From Gnetum montanum (lineage: Eukaryota > Streptophyta > Gnetopsida > Gnetales > Gnetaceae): DNA of 64,000 bases. Both the position numbers and the translations under genes were made by a program. The notes beneath the pieces were generated by a model. That model made no database searches and had not been told where the DNA came from. It saw only the letters and a list, made by a program, of their open reading frames with translations. Positions 43,646 to 54,689 of the stretch are shown here, piece after piece. The stretch lies in NCBI GenBank assembly GCA_015680685.1, contig MNCI01025009.1:189074-253073 (forward strand), in the 5' to 3' direction. Each line of letters begins with the position of its first letter. The first letter of the stretch is position 1.

Positions 43646-44493
43646 TGATGAATCATGTTTTATGTTGGCTATGACATTGTATACATGAAGTTAGGGCTAC
43701 GATGTCATGTACACAATGTCAAGTCCTAGATCTGACCTTAGGGTATATACCCCAAGTCTATAAATACCATGCTAGGCTCCCTTTTGTAGTTAGTTTTAGT
43801 TTTAGTTTTCAAACAAGGTAGTGAAGCTCCTGTAGTTTATTTTTCTCAAAATATTTTCTGAGTGCCCATAGAAAGAGTTTAAAATGTGTATGGTTCTTTG
43901 TTTGAGCACTAATGTACCTAAGTGCAGCAATGTGCTGGGAATAAAATGAACCCTTTTGACAATCTTTGTAGCATTGAGAATAGATTAATATTTTCTTTAA
44001 TGAATTTTAATTTATTCCTCTTTACTTTAATGTATTTGAATTAAGTAATCTATTTCTAGTAGTTGAAGAACACAAGCATGACCACTTCAAGCATTCATAT
44101 AGTACTTGGTAACCTAGAAATGCTAAATGTTTGATAGCCTAGTAGTGCTATATGTGTTCAAGATGTGTCCAAGAAAGGGGGGTGGTTACTTGTGTTAGGA
44201 TAGCTAGGCAATATATTCATTATATCTTTAATTACTCTACTCTTCATTCTTGTTGTAGGTGACCAAATTCATAAAATATAAAGTAAGAAAAATCATATAC
44301 CTCAATTACACTTAAACCATACCCTTGAACTTCACAAGTATAGTTGGGAAGAAAATAAACATTCTCAATGCTATTTCACTTCCTAAAGGAACTAGTGTAT
44401 GAGATAATTATATGTCCATAGAATTCAACTGGATCATGCATAACACCTTAGTGATTCATATGGTTGGGCATACGGGTACCTCACCACTCATCA
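43646..44493 (+). mobile_element. 3' LTR of element X
   Basis: The 848-bp LTR runs from TGATGAATCATG to CACTCATCA. U3 has ATGTCATGTACACAATGTC-type words, then TCTATAAATACC (about 43760). It is followed by ACCCT, the right target-site copy, and not by a primer site. Confidence 0.9.
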
Positions 44494-45240
44494 ACCCTCA
44501 ACTCAATTACTAATTTCTCCATCCATGCAAGATCAAATTTCCACAAAGCCACAACAACGTAATGCTACTAGGGTCATTAACTTATAGCTGAAACCCAAAG
44601 ATTGTAAAAGATCATTCTTCTAAATAAATAGTCCTACTAAGCCCTTACCTACTTATGCAACTAGTCATCCTATATCTCCTTCATCCTCTACATTCATTCC
44701 TTTCGAGATCCCTTCAAACGAAATGCCTCCCAAGATCAACACAGTTGTGTTAACCTATATTGTATCTGATTGGATCAATGTTGGCAACCTTTCTAGGAAA
44801 ATAGTTGACCCTAGAATTCATTTTATGTATTTACAAATTGCTAAGAATGAGCCATGCAAGGATCTTCTTAACTTAGGTACTAGAGTTGATCTAATTTCTC
44901 ACAAAATGTATAATGCTTGGAACCTGCCTCCTCTCAAGAAGAGCAACATCCATTTAGAATTAGTAGATCAGTCCATCATTGTAACTTTAGGACTAGTGGA
45001 GGACATTGTGACCACTATCTGTGGGTGGTCATATCTTGCAAATTTCGAGAAATCAAAGTTGAGAATTGCAAAGGGAATCTAATCATTATGGAAAGGGCTT
45101 GGTTGAGCACTATTAATGTACAAATGGGCATCAAAGATATTTCCCTAGATATTTTCAAGAAAAATGTATTCAAAAAGATAGAGAAGAAGCAAGTTCCATG
45201 CAATGCATATAGTAATACAAGGTGTAACTATGTGTAGAAA
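44494..45240 (+). pseudogene. pol (PR): Element Y resumes: gag tail and aspartic protease
   Basis: The first 130 bases complete the gag tail interrupted at 34129. The protease frame 44723-45082 is open, with LLNLGTRVDLISHKMYNAW. The catalytic Asp is replaced by Asn, consistent with a G-to-A change. It continues with LGLVEDIVTTICGWSYL, then shifts frame into ERAWLSTINVQMGIKDISLD, ending about 45240. Confidence 0.85.
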
Positions 45241-45679
45241 CTTTGGTCTATTAAAAGCACATCAATTAGAGTATACAGATAATGTGCAAATGATCCAAAA
45301 TCCAAAAGTGCCTATATGCAAAAGCCACAAAACAAGAGGGGACCTAGTGGTTGATAGCTGATTCTAAGAGCAACACACTTTACATGGAACCTACTAAGAG
45401 CTGAACTTATGCCTATTTTGAAGGCATGGATGAACTAGAGCAAGTTCATCACCAAATCTCTAATGATGAACCTAATGACACCAATTAGGGAGAGTTGGAA
45501 ATCTCTAGTAGTTTTAAACATGAGTCCTTAGAGTTGAAAACTCTACCTAGTATCATGGAATATGCATTTCTAAAAAATAGCAAGCTGTTGATAATTAATG
45601 TCAACCTTGCTCCTAAGCAAAAAAGGATGCAATTGAAGGTAATTAAAAAATGACCAATTGCCTTTACTTGGTCATATCT

Positions 45680-47030
45680 TGAACTCATAGAGATTGATCC
45701 TAGGATATGCTGATATCACATCTATACTTATTTGACCATGAAGGCCAAAAGGTACCTATAGCGATGGTTGAACCCCAAACTGAAGAAGATCATTAAAGAG
45801 AAAATTGAATAACTTCTCAAGTAGGGTTCATCTATCCAGTTGTAAATAGTGAGTGCGTTAGTCCACTTGTAATTCTACAAAAGAAAGGTGACAAATGGTA
45901 GGTTTGTATTGATTTAGACTATTGAACATGATGACATTCAAAGATCATATTTCATTATCAATTGTAGACTAGGTGTTGGATACTATTTCTAGGCATTGCT
46001 ATTATAGCTTGCTGGATGATTATAGTGGATATAACTAAATTTAGATCGTGCTTGAGAATCAGGCCAAAATAACATTCATAAGTCCTTGGGGGACTTGCAC
46101 ATTATAAGATGCCCTATGGTTTGTGTAATGACCTTACAACTTTTTAATGCCTTGTCTTATGTATTTTTCAGTAGCAAATTAGTAGGGGGGTGGAAGTCTT
46201 CATAGATGACTTCTCCACCTATGGTGCTACATTTGAGCAAGCCTTGAACCACCTTAAGCAAGTGCTTAAAAGGTGCATAGAGACTAATCTTTAGATTAAT
46301 TGGAAAAAGAGCCATATCATGATCCAAGAGGGCATTATGTTAGGGCACAGAATTTCTCAAGTAGGGATTGAGGTGGACCCTAAAAATATTTGGATGATCC
46401 AAGGAATAATCCATCAACCATAAATTGTTAAAGATGTCTGATCATTCCTTGGACACACTCGCTACTACTAGCAATTCATAGATAATTTCTATAAGATCAA
46501 AAAATCATTGTTCAAGCTCACAAAGAAAGATGCTTAGTTTATATGGACTAAGGAGTGTGAAAAGACATTCTAACAACTTAAGGAGAAGCTTGTAGAAACT
46601 CCAATTCTAGAAGCACCTGATTGGTCTCATCCATTTCACATCATGATAGATGCATCAAACTATGCCTTGGGAGGTATGCTTACATAGATGAATAATCAAA
46701 AACTTCCATATTACAACCACTATGTAAAATAAAGCATTGTGGGTGCACAGCTCAATTACACCATGACAAAGAAAGAGATAATGGATGTGGTGTATGCTTT
46801 GGAGAAGTTTAGGCACTATGTGCATGAATATAAGGTGTTTGTGCACACTGACCACAATGCCATTCACTTCCTAATGAATAAACCAATGGTGAGACCCCAT
46901 GTCATATAGTAGTTGGTGATCTTGTAAAATTTTGATTTCACAATGGTAGATCAAAAGGGGACTAAGAATGTGATCGTTCATCACTTGTCTCGGTTACGAT
47001 GAGACAATAAAGAGGATGAGAGTCCACACT
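45680..47030 (+). pseudogene. pol (RT-RH): Reverse transcriptase-RNase H remnant, element Y
   Basis: The N-terminal RT half (45690-46180) has several frameshifts, but IDPRIC, LDDYSGYN and VLENQAKITFIS are readable. From about 46190 one frame holds for more than 2 kb: VFIDDFSTYGATFEQAL (active site intact), RYY.QFIDNF, then RNase H with IMIDASNYALGGML, VVYALEKFRHYV and VFVHTDHNAIHFL. It ends with the VHHLSRLR linker. Stops are nearly all TAG. Confidence 0.88.
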
Positions 47031-47089
47031 ATGATCAATTTTTTAATGAATTCTTCTTTGTTGATGCAATAAATGAACAAGTACCCATT

Positions 47090-48412
47090 AAACCAAAATG
47101 GTACATTGGCATCCTCACTTATCTTCTCACTCAAGAGATGCCTCAAAAGTTAGAACACTAGAAGAAATAATAGTTTCTTCATTAGTTTAAATGGTTCATG
47201 GAGATTAATGGACACCTTTACAATGTGTGCGTTGATGACTTAGTTCATTGGTGTGTTCTCGATGCTAACCAACTACATGTTCTCTAAGATGATCATGAGG
47301 GTCTTTATGGGGGCTACTATGTAGGGAGATGCAGAGCCATTGAAATCCTAATGGTAGGGTAATATTGGCCAACAATATTTAGGGATGTCCACCAATTTGT
47401 CTACTCGTGTGAACACTATCAACAAGATGGTGGGATAACTACTTGAATGGAGGGACCTCAATAGTGGATCCAACCACTATAACTCCTTGACATATGGGGC
47501 ATAGACTTCATGGGTCAAATCACACCTATGTCAAATGGAAAGGTGTACATAATAGTCACTATTAACTATTGTATAAAATGGACAAAAGTAGCAACCGTCA
47601 CTGACTATACATTGTCCATGACTACATGGTTTGTACTACAAAATGTTGTAAATAGGTTTGGAGTGTGACATGCACTAATTTCTGATAATGATACTCATTT
47701 TACAAGTGCTACCTTTCACAAGCTCATGCAACACTTGGGTTTTAAGCATAGATTAACAACACCCTACTACCCCCAAGCCAATGATCAATCTAAGGTTACC
47801 AATAGGGAGATTACGAAAATCTTAATGAGAATAATTAGCAAATATAGGAGAGAGTAGAACATAAAACTTAATGATGCCCTTTGGACATATTTCTCAACAT
47901 GGAAGCTCCCTATAGGCTACTCTCCTTATGAGCTAGTGTATGGAAAATTATCAACTCTACCAATTCAATCTAAGCTTTTTACACTTTCAATGGCTTGTAA
48001 CCTTGAACTTGACATGAGCCTAGAAAAAAAAGAGAGATTGATAAATCTTAATATGCTATATGAGAATCAGTTGATTTCCCTATCCTTGAATGAAGTACAA
48101 AAAGCATTTAGTGAACAATGCCATGACCTTAGAATAAGAAAAGTGAAATTTCAAGCCAGAGATAGGGTTCGCTACTAGAATGTCAAAAATTTACCTTAAC
48201 AAACTAAGTTCCAAACATTGTGGAAAAGGCCTTACATCATTTGTAAAAATTTTTATTTTGGGCCCATGTTAATCTAAAAACTTGAGAGCCCACACAAGAA
48301 ATAGCTAGCCAACATGCAACAAGTCAAACCTTTCCATGAGTCCATGCAAGCCAATGCAATCAACACCTCATCAGATGAACAAACCACACTCAATCTTTTA
48401 GATCTCCTCCTT
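47090..48412 (+). pseudogene. pol (INT): Integrase remnant, element Y
   Basis: This continues in the same frame as the RNase H. The zinc-binding part reads HEGLYGGYY, so the second His is Tyr. The core has WGIDFMGQITPMSNGKVYII (Asp kept), ALISDNDTHFT (second Asp kept) and QANDQSKVTNR (Glu to Lys). It goes on with LWTYFST and GYSPYELVYGKLSTLPI. The C-terminal FQTLWKRPYIIC and KPFHESMQ parts end at the purine motif at 48415. Confidence 0.88.
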
Positions 48413-48414
48413 TC

Positions 48415-48436
48415 AACTTAGTCATAGGGGAGATGG
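48415..48436 (+). other. Internal PPT-like motif, element Y
   Basis: ACTTAGTCATAGGGGAGATG follows the integrase end. It is the same boundary element as in C and X. Confidence 0.6.
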
Positions 48437-49889
48437 CCATCCATGCTAACTATATAAATGGCTCCTCAGTTTTTCTACTTTTTTTTTTACACTTTGTTTC
48501 TTTTTATATCAATTTTATTTTACAGTTTGTTATTTTTCCAAATTTTTATTTATAACATCATTAGTATGTTTTATTTCTTGTATAATTTATTTTATTTTTG
48601 TATGAATTTTTCTTATTTTCTAATAAAAATTCTTTATTGCCAACACGACTCAGTGATGATGTAGCTGGTTATTAATGGTGGTTTGTAACTAACATTTTTG
48701 ATTATTAATGTCTAGTTTTTATTTTTGAATTTTAATGACAAATAACTAAGATAGGTTTCTTTTTCATGGAACAAGTAGTGAGTTTGCGTCATCCACCCAT
48801 CCACCTACATTATGATTTTCCTAGTTCTGGAAATATGAGGTCCCTTTTCCAGTAATAAATCTTTAATGAACTTGCAACCTTAGTAGTTTTTAAGCTTGTG
48901 AAAGATTCAAAGGTTTGAAAAGGATGTGACTTTAAAGGGATTTAATAATCTTTGTTCCTTTCTACTTACTCAAGTAAATGTGTGTTTTCATGGATTTCTT
49001 GTTTTTCTATGTTGACCAATAATAGGAAGTTGAATAAGTCTTTTCATGGTGGTGTTCCTATCCTAAAAAAAAAAAAACATGATGGGAATTCAATGCAAAT
49101 CCCTTAGAAAAAATAAATAGGCTACAAGTAGTAGCTATGGGACTAGAAAGACATGTTATCCATGCTTGAAGGTCCCCTCTAACTAAGGCCCCTTCTCAGT
49201 TCCAACTTCTTTTCTCTTCTTAAATAAGAAATAGTGGTTATCTATGTGAGAATTATTGTGTCTTGAGGGGATGGATTGGTTCTAGAGTGGTGATGAATAG
49301 TCATTGAAAGTGGTTGGTTTTGATTTGGATTAAGGTTGGACTTTATCTGGTCATTTAACCATGAAGCTCATAAGGAACTTTACGTGACCATTATTGGGAC
49401 ATCTATTCCATTCTTTATCTCATCCATCAATGCTATCCATAACTCACATCACTACCAATTTTCATGTTTTTATTTAGTATCTTAGTTTGATGTGTTAAAA
49501 CTCTTAGGTAGATTCTTTGGGCTTTTGTCCTTCGCTTTTCATAATCATTAATCAACTATGGGATCCATTGACTGCTTAGTTGAGGTTATGCAAGGGCAAA
49601 AAGGACATAGGCTTACTACAGGGAGGACCCACTTTCATAGCTCTCAGTTAGGCTAGTTAAGTCCCTTATTCTTAGACATTTTTGTAATCTAATATTTTGC
49701 ATTCCCCATCGATTGCATCCACTATTTTTCTCCTTAAGGCATTTCTCCAATCATTCTCATATTTTATGAACTTTGAAATCCTCTTCATGTATTTAATTAT
49801 ATTCTTGGATTTTTGGGCTTCTATTTGACTCCAATTTCATTCAAAAACTCATATTTTTCAAATTTTAACTTGGTCAATGGTGGTCAAGA
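48437..49889 (+). other. 3' noncoding region of element Y, proximal part
   Basis: No ORF is kept. The order of blocks matches X and C: TGGCTCCTCAGTTTTTCTAC at 48460, GAAATATGAGGTCCC near 48830, the GAAAGACATGTTATCCATG block at 49148, and AGGACCCACTTTCATA near 49624. Confidence 0.55.
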
Positions 49890-49990
49890 GCTGCATTGAT
49901 TAGGCCTAGTCAATGTAGCTAACTGTGTCAACTAGGCCTCGTTGATGAGGCCTAGTCGATGCAAGGGAAATATTGTATAAATAGTGCTCA
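49890..49990 (+). promoter_or_regulatory. Internal U3-like promoter cassette of element Y
   Basis: Words GGCCTAGTCAATG, AGGCCTCGTTGATG and GGCCTAGTCGATG (49902-49961) precede TATAAATAGTGCTCACC at 49976. The Y LTR has GAGGCCTCATCAACATGG-type words followed by TATAAATACATGCTCACCC at 53310. Word type, TATA box and downstream GCTCACC all match, so this is a partial copy of the element's own promoter placed before the accessory ORF. Transcription from it is inferred. Confidence 0.6.
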
Positions 49991-50109
49991 CCACTTAGGA
50001 ATTTTTTTGCCATTTTCTTTAAATGCAAGGGGATTTTTTGCAATCTTTTATATCCCAAAACACTCTAGATCTTGTAACTTTCAAACCATTTATCTAATTC
50101 ACTGTATTC

Positions 50110-50110
50110 N
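50110..50110. other. Single undetermined base (N)
   Basis: One isolated N lies in the leader of the accessory ORF. By eye I find no inverted copy around it, unlike the N pair near 40.8 kb. Confidence 0.9.
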
Positions 50111-50149
50111 CAGGAAGGAGGACCATCTCAACCAAGAGACAAATGACTA

Positions 50150-52960
50150 AGAGCTGGAAGGGAGTAGCAAGAACAAGCTCAAGAGTAGGTACCAAAAACT
50201 CATACAATAAGAGCTCTTTAGGAGGAGCTTGAAGTGGAATTTATCCAAAATATTCCTAAGGAAGAAATTGTAAGAAAAAAATCCCATTGAGATGAGGCAC
50301 CAAGACTAGTGCCAAGACTTAAGGTCACATTAACTTGAGCCGATCTTGATCAAATTAAGCCTCATGACATCCAATGTTCAAATCTCCAAGAATTAAAATT
50401 TGGACCATTCTTGAAGCATGCTCCACCAAATGGCAAGATGTAGTCGTAGAACTCTCCCATGTGGCCAATCATCACATCCAATGGGGAATAATACATGGAA
50501 GAGACATATCTCTTTTGAAATGGTAGGCTGGTGGGAGCCATTATGAAGATAAAGGGTATTTAGGTGTTCTACTCGATGGAAGCTATTGCATAGGCCTTGG
50601 GGTTACCTGATATTGGAATAAGTCTAGCAAAGATCCCTACATAAGTAGACCTAGATGAAAAGAAGAAGTGGAGCTAGTGATGGTATGAAGTGAACCACTA
50701 GGAGTATGGCACACTCACCCTAGCATAGCATGTATATTTCAAGATAGCAACCTATCACCTTAATTTGATGGTAAGGCCTACTAAGGTGACTACCATCTTT
50801 ACTTGTACGTGTGCTGCTCTAAGTGGAAAATTCCCTATGAACATTCCATAGATGATCTATGTAGTGATAGAGAAGCAATTTAAGGAAAATGAATGTGGAA
50901 GGAAGACCTTGCCCTTTTCCTACCTCATTAGAAAATTATGCAAAAGGGTAGGAATAGTTTGCTATGCTAATGATACACTCTAGCATAATCCTTTTACCTC
51001 TTGGGTAGAAATGATGAAGGACAAGATCCCTACTATAACAAAGAAAGAGGAGCAGAAACCACCACCTCCATCATCTAGTCATGAAATAACACCAAAGACC
51101 TACATTTTGCTTGAATGAATGCATGAGATCTGAGAGTAGATTTTGCATAAGAAGGAGGAGTGAGTAGGATCTAGTGGTGGAAATCCATCTGTGTATCACC
51201 TAGAAATGAGTCACCTTAACAAAGTGGCTTGAACCATTAGCTAGATGGAGGAAGGTGGGCCAATCCCTTTAGTCAAAAGAACATAGCTATCCATGACATC
51301 AAATCCTAATTCTTGAGAGGTAATGATCTCTCTCTCATAATAATAACAATTCCCAAACATGTATAGGAATGTCTCTACCTTCTTGATGTGTCTAGAGGAG
51401 GATGAGGAGGCAAATATCTTGGTGATGTAACACCATGGGCAGGAGACAATAGTAGAGGTAGTTGCTAATAGAATTATTAAGGCATTAAATGCACCTATGG
51501 CATCTATACAAGATGTTTTTGCACTTTGATATGTGTAGAAATTTGCAAGAATAGTTAGTGGTAAATTAAGTGCATCATTGACTAGTAAGAATTGGGAAAC
51601 CAATTTCAAATTTCATTGACCTTTTGAATATAATCACTACAACTCAGTTAGAGTTACTAGAAGAAAGGGAAAAATGCATTATCATGGAGGGAATACTTAA
51701 AATATACCAAGGTCAAAACCAATGTTTGGTTGCAAAGGTTGTTGAATTAGGAGTCTGCTTTGCTAATATTGCACTTCTTAGCCCTACAATGACCTATGAT
51801 GAAGCGTTTCAACAACTTCAAGAAAATATTTAGAAGGCTAAGAACCTAAAAGAGATGGTAATTTTTGATCAATCCTTGGTTGATGTCACCATGCATAATA
51901 TCCAAAAGGCCTTGGATTAGACTCACTAGGAGAATGTCACCCTAACCATAGAGAATCACCCCTTGTAGAATGTTGATGTGCAAAAGCAACAAGTGCAAGT
52001 TTTCATCCATCAATAGCAAGAGTAGCTAGATAGAGTAAACATGGAATTGAAGAGATTGGTAGCCAAAAATAGAAATATCTCCATGAAGGAAGTTTAAGTG
52101 CTTCACTAGAAATCTACAATAGAGGTAGTTACCTAGAAAAATGAGGCTCTCAAATTTGAGTGAGTGAAAAATCACTATAAAGATCAGGTTGGTCTATAGA
52201 AATAAATCAATGAAAAACATATTTAGATGGAGAGGGAAAAAGTTAATGAGGCCATCCAATAGCTTAGGAAATAAGGAGATGTATAGTAGCCTATCTTTGA
52301 TGGGATTAATGACTACAACAAGGTAGAGATCCATATGAAAGAGCTGTAGATTTAGAAGATGAAGGAGTACATGGAGCTTGCCAATCCTCATTATGCAAAT
52401 TTGGTGATGATGACTACTAGATAGCCATGATTTGAATTAGAGAAATAGGTGACTAGTTTGTACTTGTTGTACAAATTCTAGTTCAACTATTAAAAGGACA
52501 CCAAGCAAAAGCTTGAGGTGGAAAATGTAGAACTTGATGTTCTTAGGAAACACTTCTTCTATTAATAATCTATAGCTGAAAACTTGGCCAGAAGACTAAG
52601 TGACTACAAGGAGTTGTAAAATGTAGTAAAGGTGTTCAATGTTGAACATAAACTTTTTGTTACCTAGTTCATCAACTTGAAGGAGCTATTTCTAGCAATG
52701 CCCTATCCTTGGGATGTTCCTATATCAGCCCACATTCACAATGTGGTGTGGATTATGAACAATATTAGGAGTAAGGAGGAGAAGATGAAGGTATTTTTGA
52801 AAACCTTCTCTCTTTCACTAGAGGTTGTAGCTATTGTAGGACAATCGTAACTGCCTTAGCCATTGCGTGCACCTAAAGAAAGAGAAGGTTCTTTGGAACC
52901 TTAAGAGCCTCCACTGCCTAGGACCGTTTGAACTTCTTCCTTGTCTTCATGCCATTAGAG
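50150..52960 (+). pseudogene. Accessory ORF of element Y (plant-transposon-type domain plus coiled coil)
   Basis: The N-terminal half (50400-51070) contains a readable domain: TKVTTIFTCTCAALSGKFP at about 50776, then QFKENECGRKTLPFSYLIRK and LCKRVGIVC to about 50970. This resembles the LLFLYAL.TGK...LPFPSLIT.LC pattern I know from putative plant transposon protein domains in Athila-type elements. The second half (51610-52870) is a long Lys/Glu/Gln-rich coiled coil with LELLEEREKCIIMEGIL, NEKHI and KEYMELANPHYANLVMM, homologous to the Z ORF. Stops are TAG or TAA, two of them at the same places as in Z. No membrane segment is visible, so an envelope role is not supported. Confidence 0.6.
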
Positions 52961-53155
52961 GAATTCTATTTGTTATTTTTGTCCTAGTGTTCAATATTAT
53001 TGTCCTAAACATCAAAATTTTGTAATGATTGTAGTTTCGTATACTTGAGCACTTAGTGTTTGTGTATGTTAGTAATTAGTCAATAATCTAATACCTTCCT
53101 AAAATTTTGTAAGAAACTTGTTTCCTATTTTGTTCACTCAAGGATGAGTTTTAAT

Positions 53156-53170
53156 TTAGTAATGGGGGTA
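53156..53170 (+). other. Polypurine tract of element Y
   Basis: TTTAGTAATGGGGGTA (53155-53170) abuts TGATGAATCATG of the 3' LTR. Confidence 0.7.
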
Positions 53171-54070
53171 TGATGAATCATGTTTTCTTGGGTCTTGTTG
53201 ATGAGGCCTCATCAACATGGTCCCATCAAAATGGCCTCATTAATGTAGCCACATCGATGTGTGATTTGATGTGTTAACATGGCTTTGTCAATGTAGTGTT
53301 TGTTTTGCCTATAAATACATGCTCACCCATTGTGTTTATGGTATATTTTATCATAGTTGTCATGGAGCTCTTGCAGGTTTTCCATTTGGAAGTTAGATTA
53401 TTTTTCTAATTGCTTGCAGTATGAGTCAAACGATGTATAGATCATTATTCGAGCATTGTTGTACCTCAACATGGCACTGTGTGTAGCAAAAAAGACAAGC
53501 TTTTTGATAAACCTTACAACACTTTGAAATAGATTAATTGCTTATTTATGCATTTAATGTTTTATGCAATTTCCTTTAATGCTTTAAGTAATTTAGCTAA
53601 ATTAAGATAGATTAAATAGTAATTAATTAAGCATAGAAGTATGACCACTTCGAGCATATGTTTGGTGCTTGGTAAGCCTAGTAATGCTTAACCTTTGGTA
53701 ACCCAGTAGCATTAAACATGTTTAGGATGTGTATGACAAGTAAGAATGGATGCTTATGTTAGGATTAGTTAGGTGTAGTTGATTAAATTAAATAAGAAAT
53801 TTAATTATTTTATTTTATTCATTATTATTTATCCTTAGATGACTTAAAACATAAAAGGTAAAAATGATAAAAATCATACACCTCAGTTGCACTTAACCAT
53901 AACTTTGCATTTCACAAGTGTAATTGTGAAGACAATGATTGCAATGGTTTCTTTCACTTCCTAGAGACCATTGTGATTAGAAGGCTATAAGTCCATAGGA
54001 CTTGACTAGATTACACATGAATGCTTAGTGATTCATATGGTTGGGGGTAGGGCCTACTCACTGCTCATTA
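53171..54070 (+). mobile_element. 3' LTR of element Y
   Basis: The 900-bp LTR runs from TGATGAATCATG to CTGCTCATTA, with a terminal CA-to-TA change. U3 has GATGAGGCCTCATC and CACATCGATGTG palindromes, then TATAAATA at 53310. It aligns with 30938-31795. Confidence 0.88.
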
Positions 54071-54689
54071 ATATGGGATTAATAAAATTATAAAGAATTC
54101 TATTTAGATTCTTGAACATTGTCTAAAAAAAATAATTTACTATGTTTACTTGCATATTTTCAAGTTTACATTCATGGTGAATTGTTTTAGAATAATGCTT
54201 CTTGCAATTATGCATGTCCTCTTTTCTCTATAGTGGGTTGATTTCATATGCCATATTTTAATACCTTTGGAACTCAATAGAGGGAAAATATTTAATGCCT
54301 TGAGTAACTTGAATCTAGAGAGGGTTATAAATGTTATACCTAAAATTTTTCATGATCCAATATATTTTGTTGTAAGAGACAAATTAATCTTTGTAACTTT
54401 TGTACTATCATTTCACAAACCTATTTTAGTAGTCTTCTGAATCTACTACAACCAATAGATCTTATTAGTAGCTAGTAAGAAATAATGAGTTAGATGTATA
54501 TAATTACATTTTTTATTGTATTACATTAAAGAAACTAAAGGTTTTTATGTAAATTTATATAAGCTACATGGTTTTGAGAAAATGAAGAGTTTGGAACATA
54601 TCCTTTAAAATTTAAAAAATGAACGAGGAAAAAAGTATATAGCGCTGGTGATTATTCATCACTGTATATAAGTTTAATGAATGTTTCTC
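54071..54689. other. AT-rich sequence, nothing recognised
   Basis: This is the sequence into which Y inserted on its right side. It has no motif or ORF that I can support. Confidence 0.4.

Larger units (their letters stand above)
34130..44493 (+). mobile_element. Element X: full-length Athila-like Ty3/gypsy retrotransposon nested in Y
   Basis: Element X is a 10.4-kb plus-strand element with all main domains and two LTRs of about 845 bp. It sits inside the gag of Y. The target-site duplication is ACCTT (34125-34129) and ACCCT (44494-44498). Removing X joins Y's gag tail to sequence at 44499 that aligns with X's own gag tail at 37390-37480. X has no accessory ORF and no internal promoter cassette. 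Confidence 0.92.
30938..54070 (+). mobile_element. Element Y: Athila-like Ty3/gypsy retrotransposon, split by element X
   Basis: Element Y is about 12.8 kb once X (34130-44493) is removed. It has a 5' LTR, primer site, gag, protease, RT, RNase H, integrase, 3' noncoding region, internal promoter-like cassette, accessory ORF, polypurine tract and 3' LTR. The flanks ATATA (30933-30937) and ATATG (54071-54075) form a 5-bp target-site duplication with one transition. Both LTRs share the same GGCCTCAT/CATCGATG-type U3 words, which X lacks. Confidence 0.9.

Noticed and set aside
50110-50110. Second assembly inversion at the isolated N
   Set aside because: No inverted or direct copy of the flanks was found nearby by eye.
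50150-52960. Retroviral envelope gene
   Set aside because: The position fits env-like ORFs, but I see no signal peptide, transmembrane segment or cleavage site, only a coiled coil and a plant-transposon-type domain.
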